Virus record (IMG/VR): IMGVR_UViG_3300047311_000293 | Span: 1-38,531 of that record | DNA: 38,531 bases | From: a virus | Reading direction: 5' to 3' (one strand) | In this document: positions 15,194 to 22,171 of the stretch, one piece after another | Position numbering within the stretch: position 1 is the first letter of the stretch | Layout of the letters: every line of letters begins with the position of its first letter | Program-made: the position numbers and the translations under genes | Notes under the pieces: model-generated | Seen by the model: the letters and a program-made list of their open reading frames with translations, nothing else | The model's database searches: none | What the model was told of the DNA's origin: nothing

Positions 15194-15553
15194 ATGGAAA
15201 CCAAAGACCCCATTGAGAGGCCCGCCGCCAAGGCTTCTCCTCTACCTCCGCTGCTCTTGGGCACCCGGCTCAAGGCTCTCTGGGATTGGCTGCCGGTCAA
15301 TCGCCATGTGCTCTCGGTGCTGTTGGGTGGGCTGGTCGGGTCGGGTGCTGCCGTGGCGGTTCGTCCCCATCACACCTTCGTGGGCCTGCCGTCCAACTCT
15401 TTGGTTCGCCAGTCGATGCTGCCGGTGATGATCGATGGCTGCCAGTATTGGATGCTGACGATGGGGGAGCCGACCAATGCCAACTGGACGGCCAGCCTGA
15501 CTCATTCAGGCACCTGCACCAACTGGATGGCGCACAAGTCCTACATGCAGTGA
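15194..15553 (+). CDS. Membrane protein, possible lysis-region gene (119 aa)
   Basis: It starts 2 nt after the previous stop. A Pro-rich N-terminus is followed by one clear membrane segment, VLSVLLGGLVGSGAAVAV (about 40-57), then a Cys-containing outer domain with DGCQYWMLTMGEPTNANW and GTCTNWMAHK. The N-in/C-out layout is predicted. The C-terminal domain resembles small phage proteins that carry DGxxYI motifs. I cannot tell if it is a holin. Confidence 0.6.
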   Translation: METKDPIERPAAKASPLPPLLLGTRLKALWDWLPVNRHVLSVLLGGLVGSGAAVAVRPHHTFVGLPSNSLVRQSMLPVMIDGCQYWMLTMGEPTNANWTASLTHSGTCTNWMAHKSYMQ

Positions 15554-15815
15554 ACTTTTGCCAGCCTGTGTATCCCGGTTACTGTTCTTCTTCCTCCTCT
15601 AAACAGCCACCGGATAGCACATGTGGTATGCAGGCTGGCTTTTTATGCGGGTCAAACAGGAGAGGCGAGCTGATCGCTCGATACTCACTGGGAGAGTTGC
15701 AATAGGCTCTCCCCCGCGCCAGATTTATGACGGGCAATGGGGTTAGGTCCTGGGAAACCCACAGAATCCCACTCTTAATCCAGGGTGGCTGACGGCCACT
15801 CCCCGTCCCCAATTT
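15554..15815. other. Noncoding stretch with a strong hairpin
   Basis: No gene is convincing in these 262 bases. A perfect 7-bp stem GGGAGAG/CTCTCCC with a 10-nt loop lies at 15690-15713 and a 5-bp stem CGAGC/GCTCG just before it (15666-15680). There is no T-run after the main hairpin on the plus strand, so an intrinsic terminator is not supported; a processing or leader structure is possible. I found no tRNA. Confidence 0.5.
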
Positions 15816-16142
15816 ATGTCGCAAGCCTGGCACCTGGACGACCCCGACATTGACCCCTACGTGCTTCGGGTGGCCAATTTCGCCCATGACCAGGCCCTGG
15901 CTCGGGCTGGCATTGACCCCGCTGTCCACATTCGCAGTGGGTGGACGGGCAAGATGGGCACGACGGGGCCGCTCACGGACAAGAAGATCGCCAAGTATCA
16001 GGCCCTGGGCTATTACTCGGAGGAATTCCGGGAAGCCCGCCGCAAGCTGGCCTCGATTCGCAAGGCCAAGCGGCAGGGTAATGCCAAGCGGCAGGGTAAT
16101 TTTACCCAGATTGGCGACCGGCTGATCTACAGCCCGCTATGA
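15816..16142 (+). CDS. Hypothetical protein (108 aa)
   Basis: It starts MSQAWHLDDPDIDPYVLRV after the noncoding stretch, without an evident Shine-Dalgarno (CCCCAATTTATG). The N-terminal half is acidic, the C-terminal half basic, with a perfect duplicated hexapeptide AKRQGN-AKRQGN. The end GDRLIYSPL overlaps the next ATG (ATGA). No function is recognised. Confidence 0.65.
   Translation: MSQAWHLDDPDIDPYVLRVANFAHDQALARAGIDPAVHIRSGWTGKMGTTGPLTDKKIAKYQALGYYSEEFREARRKLASIRKAKRQGNAKRQGNFTQIGDRLIYSPL
16065..16100 (+). repeat. Perfect 18-bp tandem duplication in frame
   Basis: The 18-mer GCCAAGCGGCAGGGTAAT occurs twice head to tail, adding six residues (AKRQGN) to the 108-aa protein without breaking its frame. 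No mismatch between the copies, so the duplication is likely recent. Confidence 0.95.
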
Positions 16143-16345
16143 ACCGCCGCGATTTTCTCTCCGCCCTGAGCCTGTTTGTCATTGCTCCAAAGTTGCCCGT
16201 CCCTGCCACTCCAGCCATTATCGATGCCTCCAGCCCTGACGTGGATTTTGATGCATCGCAGTATGAAGGGGAATGGCATTGGATTACGACCGAAACTCCC
16301 CCACCGGGTATGCGCCAGGGGGATTGCTATGTACGATTCCCATGA
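16139..16345 (+). CDS. Small protein with Tat-type signal peptide (68 aa)
   Basis: The N-terminus MNRRDFLSALSLFVIAPKL has the twin-arginine motif (RRDFL) and a short hydrophobic core, then a Pro-rich spacer and a possible cleavage site. The mature part includes YEGEWHWITTETPPPGMRQGD. Twin-arginine signals direct folded proteins across the inner membrane. ATGA overlaps are at both ends. The cargo role is unknown. Confidence 0.65.
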   Translation: MNRRDFLSALSLFVIAPKLPVPATPAIIDASSPDVDFDASQYEGEWHWITTETPPPGMRQGDCYVRFP

Positions 16346-16743
16346 TTCCACTCGCCTTAGCCCGAGCCCTACCCGTCATCGCTCTGTTTGAACTGGTACG
16401 CTTCTTCTTCCCGGCCCCCTTCGTCATGCCGGTGCATCTGGCCCACCGGGAGGTGTGGGTGACCAATGTGGTGGTAAAGTGGCACACCAATGAGATCGAG
16501 CAGGTATTCTCCAGGACCATTCTCCCAACTCCGCCCCAAGCCATCTTCACCCACCCCATCGGCATCCCGGAAGGCCGCTACCAGACCAACCTGATGATAT
16601 GGGCCGACATGACCAACACAGCCCTCCGCGATTCCGTTGCTTCTGTCCCCAATACCATCTTCATCAGGCAGCCCATGTGGACCAATGGCATCGTCATCCG
16701 CCGTGGCGACACCATCACCAATGTCTATAGCTGGGAGAACTGA
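16342..16743 (+). CDS. Secreted or membrane-anchored protein (133 aa)
   Basis: The ATG at 16342 overlaps the previous stop and starts a hydrophobic N-terminus (MIPLALARALPVIALFELV) that serves as signal or anchor. The rest is beta-rich with many Thr/Asn residues (VWVTNVVVKWHTNEIEQVF, GIVIRRGDTITNVYSWEN). It is the last plus-strand gene before the convergent GIY-YIG gene. Export beside the Tat protein suggests a shared envelope function. Confidence 0.65.
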   Translation: MIPLALARALPVIALFELVRFFFPAPFVMPVHLAHREVWVTNVVVKWHTNEIEQVFSRTILPTPPQAIFTHPIGIPEGRYQTNLMIWADMTNTALRDSVASVPNTIFIRQPMWTNGIVIRRGDTITNVYSWEN

Positions 16744-16750
16744 GCATGCA

Positions 16751-16987
16751 TTACCTGGGCAGCATGTTCTTGTTATGAGTCGCTTCTCCCTTCGCCCTGT
16801 ACTCTGCGATTAGCTCCCGCTCATCCTTCAGCCCAAGACTTCCAGTCTCTCGCAGCACCTTGAACTGCTGGCCGGGAAACCTCCGCTTGTGTGCATATTC
16901 CCGGCGTATCAACCGACAAGTGTGCCCAACGTACAGGCATTTCCCGCCTTCAAAGATCCCATAGATGAACATTCTCTCAGAAGTCAT
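16751..16987 (-). CDS. GIY-YIG family nuclease (78 aa)
   Basis: The frame from ATG 16987 (MTSERMF) holds the GIY-YIG signature: IYGIFEGGKCLYVGHT, then LIRREYAHKRR (the catalytic Arg) and ELIAEYRAKGEATHNKN with the metal-binding Glu. The length covers the complete minimal domain with no DNA-binding extension. It could be a small free-standing homing nuclease or a repair-type UvrC-like enzyme. It lies 8 nt from the convergent end of the plus-strand block, at the border of the minus-strand island. An in-frame start further upstream (17065) is less likely. Confidence 0.85.
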   Translation of the reverse strand: MTSERMFIYGIFEGGKCLYVGHTCRLIRREYAHKRRFPGQQFKVLRETGSLGLKDERELIAEYRAKGEATHNKNMLPR

Positions 16988-17325
16988 GCTTCCACTCTGA
17001 CCATTCCTTGGATAGTTGCAATCCCCGAGCATACCCTGTACGCATGCTCGAATTCCAGGTGTCAAAAACCACCCACATTTATTTTCACCTATCCCCCAAG
17101 CCCTTACACGAATTAGCCACTCTTTTCCCTTGCCAAATACGCCCCGAAACTCTCCCCTAGTACCCCTCTCCCCGTATGCTGTAGCACGTTGATCATGCTA
17201 CGCTCTGTCCCTGCCAGAGCACATGGCCCTTGCACGCTGTAGCTGCATGGCTCTTGAACCTGCTTAGTGTAGTAGCTACCCGAATTTTCCTCATACCACC
17301 CCTACGCTTTCAACCATGCCACCCG
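16988..17325. other. Intergenic region with short inverted repeats
   Basis: No gene is seen in this 338-bp AT/C-rich stretch between the GIY-YIG start and the end of the HTH gene. It contains an imperfect palindrome GTAGCACG...CATGCTAC around 17187-17207, another CGCTGTAGCTGCATGG near 17235, and the motif GCTTAGTGT at 17262-17270. That motif also occurs in the 22.0-kb regulatory array. It could hold the promoter and operator of the GIY-YIG gene. Confidence 0.4.
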
Positions 17326-17835
17326 TCAAAGGGGGGAAGGGCTCTCTGGGGCCTCTGGGCTGAGGGTTAAAGCATGCTTAGTGTCCAAGCCAAGCGGCTC
17401 AGTGTTGGGCAATGCCTGCACGGTGGCGAGGTTGAGCACGCCAATGCGAACGCTTGCCTTGCTGCCGTCGTCGTTGCCCCAACCGAACACGGTCTTGGCA
17501 TTGCGCACGAGTGGCTCTAGCTCGCTCTGGATGCGTGTCGCATGCTTGAAGCCTCGTGGACGTGGTATGGATTGCGCCGTCTCTACTATGCTGCGTCCCA
17601 ATGCCTTGCGCGTGTCTGCCGAGTAGCCTGCCAGGACGTGATCGATAGTCTTCTCTACTACCCGAACCGAGTCTGCTTCTATGGCGTCGCGTAGTTGTGA
17701 CCATTGCCCCCGCACTGCACGTTGCCGAACGGCGTCCGGGTTTGCGCCTATCCGCTTGGCAATGGCGTGGTGTGGCAATCCCTGTGCGAATAGGGTTTGC
17801 GCGAGTAACCAATCAGGGGCAGGACGTTCGGCCAT
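17326..17835 (-). CDS. HTH protein, possible small terminase subunit or regulator (169 aa)
   Basis: I take ATG 17835 (AGCCTATG context) over an upstream TTG. Residues 10-48 form a helix-turn-helix: WLLAQTLFAQGLPHHAIAKR, IGANPDAVRQRAVRGQW. A central helical part (ADTRKALGRSIVETAQSIPRP) and a segment VFGWGNDDGSKASVRIGVLN follow, then a disordered Pro/Ser tail. N-terminal HTH plus helical middle is the build of small terminases, and the W-ending recognition helix is common there, but the gene is 9 kb from terL. A TTGACA lies 33-38 nt upstream, so it may be transcribed separately from the amidoligase operon. Confidence 0.65.
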   Translation of the reverse strand: MAERPAPDWLLAQTLFAQGLPHHAIAKRIGANPDAVRQRAVRGQWSQLRDAIEADSVRVVEKTIDHVLAGYSADTRKALGRSIVETAQSIPRPRGFKHATRIQSELEPLVRNAKTVFGWGNDDGSKASVRIGVLNLATVQALPNTEPLGLDTKHALTLSPEAPESPSPL

Positions 17836-17843
17836 AGGCTCGC

Positions 17844-17873
17844 AGGCTAGTCCTGTCTGGCGGGGGGTGTCAA
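17844..17873 (-). promoter_or_regulatory. Candidate promoter for the HTH gene
   Basis: On the minus strand a perfect -35 TTGACA (17873-17868) is followed, 18 nt later, by a poor -10 TAGCCT (17849-17844). Transcription would begin about 2 nt before ATG 17835, giving a nearly leaderless message. The weak -10 keeps confidence low. Confidence 0.3.
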
Positions 17874-17955
17874 GGTAGCGGGCAGGCAATCAAAGTCGCT
17901 CTGCGGGCAACGTGGGGACTTGTGAGTGTTTGCTTACTTGCGTAACCCGTTGGGA

Positions 17956-17991
17956 AAAGGAAAAGCCCCGGAAGCTTGGGGCAACCGGGGC
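17956..17991 (-). terminator. Intrinsic terminator of the amidoligase operon
   Basis: Read on the minus strand: GCCCCGG, a 13-nt loop, CCGGGGC, then CTTTTCCTTTT. The 7-bp G/C stem at 17965-17991 followed by a T-rich tail fits a rho-independent terminator. It lies downstream of the 218-aa gene (ends 18091) and upstream of the HTH gene, so it separates the two. Confidence 0.65.
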
Positions 17992-18018
17992 GGGTTGGGG
18001 TTGGGTGCGGGGTGCGGG

Positions 18019-18075
18019 TTACATAGGTTTAGAAAGAGAAGTCCCCGGGAGCATGCAACAGCCACACTCCCGGGG
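18019..18075 (-). promoter_or_regulatory. Strong hairpin followed by a start-stop element (AAACCTATGTAA)
   Basis: On the minus strand a perfect 9-bp stem CCCCGGGAG/CTCCCGGGG with a 15-nt loop (18043-18075) precedes ATG TAA (18024-18019). The ATG has exactly the AAACCTATG context of real early genes but is followed immediately by a stop. It lies between the 218-aa gene and the terminator. It may be a ribosome-trapping start-stop element or the fossil of a deleted gene. Confidence 0.4.
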
Positions 18076-18090
18076 GTGTTTGGTTAACGG

Positions 18091-18747
18091 TCAACCCCGG
18101 GTTGGCGTGCTGACAACCTCCGCCGTCTCAGGCATGCGAGGATTCTTCTCGCAAAGTTCCTTCGTTGGAATGTTCAACAGAGCCTGCCCGAGCGTGAACA
18201 GATTTTGTTCACTTGACTCTACACACGCCAGAAACGCGGCCGCCTCATCCGCCGTAGCCGGGCGAACGTCCGAACGGGCAATGTAGTTGCCCCCGTACGG
18301 CTCAAGGACCGTCGAAGTAACCTGTGCTTCCTCCTGTGCCGTTTCCGGGGTTGGCGCAAGGCGAATAAAGTTGCCCCCGCGGTTTAGACTCAGGACAACT
18401 TGCCCGTTCTGGCAATGGTGGCCGGCACTGTTGCCCGTGACAACCCCAAGGCGCAACCGTCCCAAACGATCAACCCGTTCGGCGTAACGGTTGTCTACCA
18501 TCTTACGGGGGATCTTCCGCCCCGTGACAAGCTGCGCAAACTTGCGAGCTTTGTCCGTATGGCAACCGAACGGTTGACCGCGCAGGAAGTCCGCAATCTC
18601 GGCAATGTCCGGGACGGCGGGGGCAGACGTAGTTTCTGCCGCTGGACTAGCAGCAGCAGCAGCAATCGCTTCTGCCCGTTTCACTTCCCTACCGTGTTTC
18701 TCGCGCACCATTGCGATCACGAATTTGGCTAACTCTTGGATCTTCAT
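18091..18747 (-). CDS. Unknown partner gene in the amidoligase operon (218 aa)
   Basis: The start at ATG 18747 (MKIQELAKF, preceded by AACCACAAATG) is preferred; 18792 is also open. The N-terminal helix is basic, residues 30-55 are Ala-rich and disordered, then comes a region DFLRGQPFGCHTDKARKFAQ. Two similar segments follow, GGNFIRLAPTPETAQ and GGNYIARSDVRPATADEAA, each with GGN-[FY]-I, which suggests a duplicated motif. It ends with TPTRG. It is not recognised. Tight linkage with the amidotransferase and amidoligase makes it a candidate substrate, carrier or accessory of that pathway. It is the last gene before the terminator. Confidence 0.7.
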   Translation of the reverse strand: MKIQELAKFVIAMVREKHGREVKRAEAIAAAAASPAAETTSAPAVPDIAEIADFLRGQPFGCHTDKARKFAQLVTGRKIPRKMVDNRYAERVDRLGRLRLGVVTGNSAGHHCQNGQVVLSLNRGGNFIRLAPTPETAQEEAQVTSTVLEPYGGNYIARSDVRPATADEAAAFLACVESSEQNLFTLGQALLNIPTKELCEKNPRMPETAEVVSTPTRG

Positions 18748-18818
18748 TTGTGGTTTGTTTTTGGTTACTTGCTCGCCGGGGGTTGGCGTCATGCCAACTT
18801 ACCCGGGAGCAAAAGTGT

Positions 18819-19952
18819 TTAGTCGATGTATCCGAAATGTTCCCGGACTTGCGCTTCTAGCGTTTCCTCCGCCGTTGGCGGGGTGTGGTTCACGCCTAAG
18901 ACTTGCGCCGTAGTGGCTTTAGGACGGTAGTCGCTAGGCTGTGCCCCCGTGGTAATGAGTCCAGAGGAATTGGGGGTGCGCTCGCAACCAACCTTTGAGC
19001 TTTCGCAATTGCCTTGCGCTGAGTCCGCTTTCGGGGAGTCCGAATCCGAACGGGGGGTTGGCGGTTGACTCGCCCCGCTTGCCCCGCCCGCGAAAAAACC
19101 CGCTTCCCCTTTGCCGTTTCCGTTGCCATTGGCGTGTCCGGTTTCCGTCCCATAGGCGCGATCGTATTGGCGGTTATACGTCTGCCCCGTATTGGTTCCA
19201 AATCCAAGCCATTCTTCGTCATGGAACATGATTCCCGTGCGGTCGAAGAACATGAGCCGGGTTGGAACCTTGATCGGACACGTCGCAAGGCTAATCCCTG
19301 CTTCCTTGGCAACGTCCACTAGATCCTCCGGCCTAGTGGCGAAGATCCAGCCTTCGCCCCGTGCGCGACGCGAGCAGAATAGTTGCGCATTGTCCTGCCC
19401 GATTACCGTAACCCCATCCTGGCTGTTGGTGAGCACTACCGCACCGAACCCGCCCCAATGGGACACGGCGTCATGCCAAGCGCCAGTCCCCCGGGTGAGC
19501 CACCGTAAATACTGTTCGCTATCGCAACCGTGCGGGGTATCGGGGGCAGGACCGTTGCCTTTCCAGTGGACTACGCCATTGTGCGCAAGGAAGTAGTCCC
19601 CCGCCTTTTCCCCCGTTTCAACCGTGTCCCGGAAGGGATGGACGTTGCCAAGGCAGACACGGTTTGTGGACGTTCGGCCATGCGCGATCAATACCGTGGA
19701 CGTTGCTGGGAGTTTGCCAACCTCAGAGGACTCCGATTGCAGAAACGGGGGCAGAAGTGAATCCTGCCCGATACCGTAAAACTTTTCAGGATCCGCGTAA
19801 CGGCACCAAGCTAGATCCTCAGGACCGGAACCAACAGAAACAAAGCCGTAGCCGTCCCGTTGCCCGAAACGGTATTTGCTGTTAATGGCAACGACTGCCT
19901 TTGCCTGAGTTTGCCGGTTTAATCGGCCAGTAATCACATAGAGTTTACACAT
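18819..19952 (-). CDS. Class II glutamine amidotransferase (Ntn hydrolase)
   Basis: 377 residues. MCKLYVITG puts the nucleophile Cys at position 2, exposed after Met removal. The other class II markers are present: HGRTSTN (91-97), AHNGVV (123-128) and CDSEQYLRWL (143-152). The domain hydrolyses glutamine and passes ammonia to a partner. No synthetase or isomerase domain is fused: after residue 250 comes a Gly/Asn-rich, then Ser/Pro-rich, tail (GNGNGKGEAGFFAGGASGAS) and a C-terminal helix. An amidoligase next door would be the natural partner, a pairing predicted for several phage and bacterial operons by comparative studies of amidoligases. Start context AAACCTATG. Some members act as peptidases rather than ammonia donors. 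Confidence 0.93.
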   Translation of the reverse strand: MCKLYVITGRLNRQTQAKAVVAINSKYRFGQRDGYGFVSVGSGPEDLAWCRYADPEKFYGIGQDSLLPPFLQSESSEVGKLPATSTVLIAHGRTSTNRVCLGNVHPFRDTVETGEKAGDYFLAHNGVVHWKGNGPAPDTPHGCDSEQYLRWLTRGTGAWHDAVSHWGGFGAVVLTNSQDGVTVIGQDNAQLFCSRRARGEGWIFATRPEDLVDVAKEAGISLATCPIKVPTRLMFFDRTGIMFHDEEWLGFGTNTGQTYNRQYDRAYGTETGHANGNGNGKGEAGFFAGGASGASQPPTPRSDSDSPKADSAQGNCESSKVGCERTPNSSGLITTGAQPSDYRPKATTAQVLGVNHTPPTAEETLEAQVREHFGYID

Positions 19953-19974
19953 AGGTTTTTGGTTTGGTTAACGG

Positions 19975-21144
19975 TTAGAAAACGTTGTCAGCGGTGCAAT
20001 TAGTTGCGTAGGGGTTGTAAGTGTTGGCACGGCGTCGAATGCTAGGACCGCGCCGGGTTGGACGTGTAGGTAACGGCCTAGGACCGGGGGGAACGATACC
20101 GGGGGCAAGTGGGACGGGAGAAGACCATACCCCGGGTTCGTCCACATCGTCCAACAGATCGTCCCGTTCGAGTGTGGCCAAGGCGCGATCTTTGAACCCG
20201 TGCGGATAAAGCTGCCCGTGCCACTTCAACACCCATTCACCAAGCTTAGTCGGCATAAACCCGGCAAGATCGCGTAGTGTCTTGGGGGTGTGATCGGTAA
20301 TGGCGCAAAAGTTCGTGAGCCATTGGCAGACAAGTCCCCATTTTTCTATTGTCTTGGTGTCGATGGATCCGCCTTGGCAACGGTATTCAATCGTCCCGTG
20401 TTTGCTGAACGATTGCCAATTAGCGGCGCAATATCTATCTGCCCAATTGGGTGTTAGCGGTCCGTTGTTTAACCATCGGCAATAAGAGCAGGTGTGGCGA
20501 TCAACTGGCACAAGAGCCCGCAAGAGATGGTAGCACGCGACAATGTTTTGATACGCAACCTCAGGGGTAGGTAAGTGTCTAACGTCCACGTGAACATGTA
20601 GCCCACACCTTTCCGTAACGTGTCCACGTATGGGAAGGGAGCGCAACCCGGCAAGAATTCCCTTTTCGTCCTGCCAGCTAATACGGCGGACTTCCACCCC
20701 GTCCGAACCTATGGAACCATCCCTGCCAACCCTAGTCAGCGGATTAGGGGGCAACGCTTCAATCTCCTCTCGGTTGCGGGGGTAGTACTCGATTTCAATT
20801 CCCAAGAGTTTGCCGGTAAGCCATGGGATACGTTTAGGATCTTGGTTTTTAACCTCCGCCCGCATTCCTTCCCGCCGTCCCGTGATCCGCGTTTCGTTGC
20901 GTATCGTTCGGCAATCGTTCGCGGAATACATCCGTAAGCATCGGTCCGGGACGGGGTGTCGCAATTGCTCGGCAAGGAGTGTTTGGCTTGCCCGCATGGG
21001 TGCGCCGTGGACGGGCAATACAATAGAGCGCAAAAGATCGATCTTCTCCTTGCGCTCCTTGGGCTTGTCCCGGGGGGTTAATGTCAACCGTTCGTCCATA
21101 GACTTGCGGTAGTCCTCGAAAGTACTGACAACACGGTAATTCAT
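19975..21144 (-). CDS. Amidoligase (COOH-NH2 ligase, glutamine-synthetase-like fold)
   Basis: 389 residues. The amidoligase_2 motifs are all visible: GIEIEYYP (115-122; metal-binding Glu pair), RDGSIGSDGVEVR (141-153), CGLHVHVD (180-187) and TIEYRCQGGSIDTKTIEKW (251-269, with the ATP-contacting Arg and the GS pair). Such enzymes join a carboxylate to an amine using ATP. The basic N-terminal 105 residues contain two Cys (CLRMYSANDC) and the C-terminus is Pro/Arg-rich. The gene begins by ATGA overlap with the 106-aa gene and lies 22 nt before the amidotransferase, so the three are cotranscribed. The substrate is unknown; modified peptides, cell-surface polymers or nucleotides are all possible. 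Confidence 0.93.
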   Translation of the reverse strand: MNYRVVSTFEDYRKSMDERLTLTPRDKPKERKEKIDLLRSIVLPVHGAPMRASQTLLAEQLRHPVPDRCLRMYSANDCRTIRNETRITGRREGMRAEVKNQDPKRIPWLTGKLLGIEIEYYPRNREEIEALPPNPLTRVGRDGSIGSDGVEVRRISWQDEKGILAGLRSLPIRGHVTERCGLHVHVDVRHLPTPEVAYQNIVACYHLLRALVPVDRHTCSYCRWLNNGPLTPNWADRYCAANWQSFSKHGTIEYRCQGGSIDTKTIEKWGLVCQWLTNFCAITDHTPKTLRDLAGFMPTKLGEWVLKWHGQLYPHGFKDRALATLERDDLLDDVDEPGVWSSPVPLAPGIVPPGPRPLPTRPTRRGPSIRRRANTYNPYATNCTADNVF

Positions 21145-21461
21145 ACGGCGAAAGATTGATCAATGGTTTCCGGGGTTGCGGGTTGATCGGGGGTTGCGGG
21201 CAACACAAGCTTGCGCCAACAGTGAACAAAACCCCATTGATCAACGAATGCTTCGAAAGCGCCGTCTTTTTGCCAGGATAGGTTAGCCCGGAACCATCCC
21301 CCGGGGTGTAGGTAGAACAGTGGGAAGCCTAGCATTATGGCAAAGCCAAAGCGCCGATCTTCGGGCAGGCAGTCTAGGGCGGGGGGTATTTGCCAGCGTC
21401 CGTTGGCGTAGTCGGGTTTCTGGAAACGGCTTTGTGAGCCATCCGGGAGTTTTGGATTCAT
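21141..21461 (-). CDS. First gene of the amidoligase operon, unknown (106 aa)
   Basis: ATG 21461 (MNPKLPDGS) is taken as start since it has the conserved AAAACCTATG context; the frame is open to 21587. The protein is beta-rich and aromatic: GRWQIPPALDCLPEDRRFGF, FPLFYLHPGGWFRANLSW, FVDQWGFVHCWRKLVLP. It ends with a short Pro/Thr stretch. No family is recognised. Its stop overlaps the amidoligase start as ATGA, indicating translational coupling and a close functional link. Confidence 0.7.
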   Translation of the reverse strand: MNPKLPDGSQSRFQKPDYANGRWQIPPALDCLPEDRRFGFAIMLGFPLFYLHPGGWFRANLSWQKDGAFEAFVDQWGFVHCWRKLVLPATPDQPATPETIDQSFAV

Positions 21462-21587
21462 AGGTTTTTGGTTATGGTTTGCTATTTCGGCAATGCGCCG
21501 TGGTGTTACTATCGCCAGTAACCCGCTTAGTGTGAAGTCTTTTCTTCGAATTTCTTCAGGCGGGGGAAAACGGGCAAAAACCGGCAA

Positions 21588-22171
21588 GAATTACCTAGCT
21601 GTTAAACGCTCTAGGATTCGATATAGCGCGCCGCACCCCCCGCCCGCCCCTACGATAAGGGGGTAGTATTGGCTTTCTTAGCTAACACTAAGCGGATTAG
21701 AGAGTTAACCTATGGTGAGTGTTTGCTAACCCGGACAAATCAGAATGGCCTATAAGTCGAAATGTAACGCTAAAGTAAACAACCCCGCTATATACTATAC
21801 GTCCACGGTTTCCCGGGTTGGGTGAATACACCCAATTACCCCTTGCGCTCCCGGGCGGGGTTGCTAGACTTTGCGCCGTGTTAGCTTGCCCGTATCCCCA
21901 ACCTCAGGAGAGGCTTTCAGACTCCCCGGGTTGCTTCGCGTTTCCCGCCCCGTGTTCCCCCGTTGGACGGCTTTGAACCGTTGGCGGGGTGTGGCGGGGC
22001 GGGGTGGCTTAGTGTGGGACGGACACTAACAGGCTTAGTGTATTGTTTACACTATGCCGGCGGCTTGGCTGGGGTTGGAAATCGTGGCGGAGCGCAGGGG
22101 CCAGGGGCCAACCACCGATCTAGCCACTCGTTTTGGTTATGCGGATTTTGGGTCCGCCAGAGGCAGGAACT
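21588..22171. other. 584-bp noncoding control region
   Basis: No gene is visible between the amidoligase operon and the small basic gene. Contents: motif GCTTAGTGT in several copies (21525-21533 just inside the flanking frame, 21685-21693 reversed, 22007, 22033), an AACCTATG with a five-codon frame MVSVC (21712-21729), an AT-rich CTATATACTATAC about 21788-21800 that could hold a -10 box, G/C palindromes CCCGGG at three places, and the inverted-repeat array at 22007-22054. The region most likely holds the operon promoter (minus strand) and its operators. Confidence 0.55.
22007..22054. promoter_or_regulatory. Two adjacent operator-like inverted repeats (TTAGTGT half-sites)
   Basis: Site 1: TTAGTGT (22009-22015), 7-nt spacer, ACACTAA (22023-22029). 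Site 2: TAGTGTA (22036-22042), 5-nt spacer, TACACTA (22048-22054). Arms are perfect. The centres are 26 bp apart, about 2.5 helical turns. The shared core suggests a dimeric repressor binding twice. Candidate binders in this window are the HTH protein (17326-17835) and the small basic protein (22172-22399). Confidence 0.65.

Noticed and set aside
15286-15705. 139-codon plus-strand frame
   Set aside because: It overlaps the 119-aa membrane gene in another frame; Cys/Gly/Ser-rich with no domain and no chained start.
15554-15815. tRNA or intrinsic terminator
   Set aside because: No cloverleaf or T-loop consensus was found; the 7-bp hairpin lacks a T-run on the plus strand.
18819-21144. 7-deazaguanine or archaeosine-type DNA modification pathway (class II amidotransferase as partner of QueC)
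   Set aside because: No QueC, QueD, QueE, FolE or DpdA-like gene is seen in the window, and the adjacent enzyme is an amidoligase.
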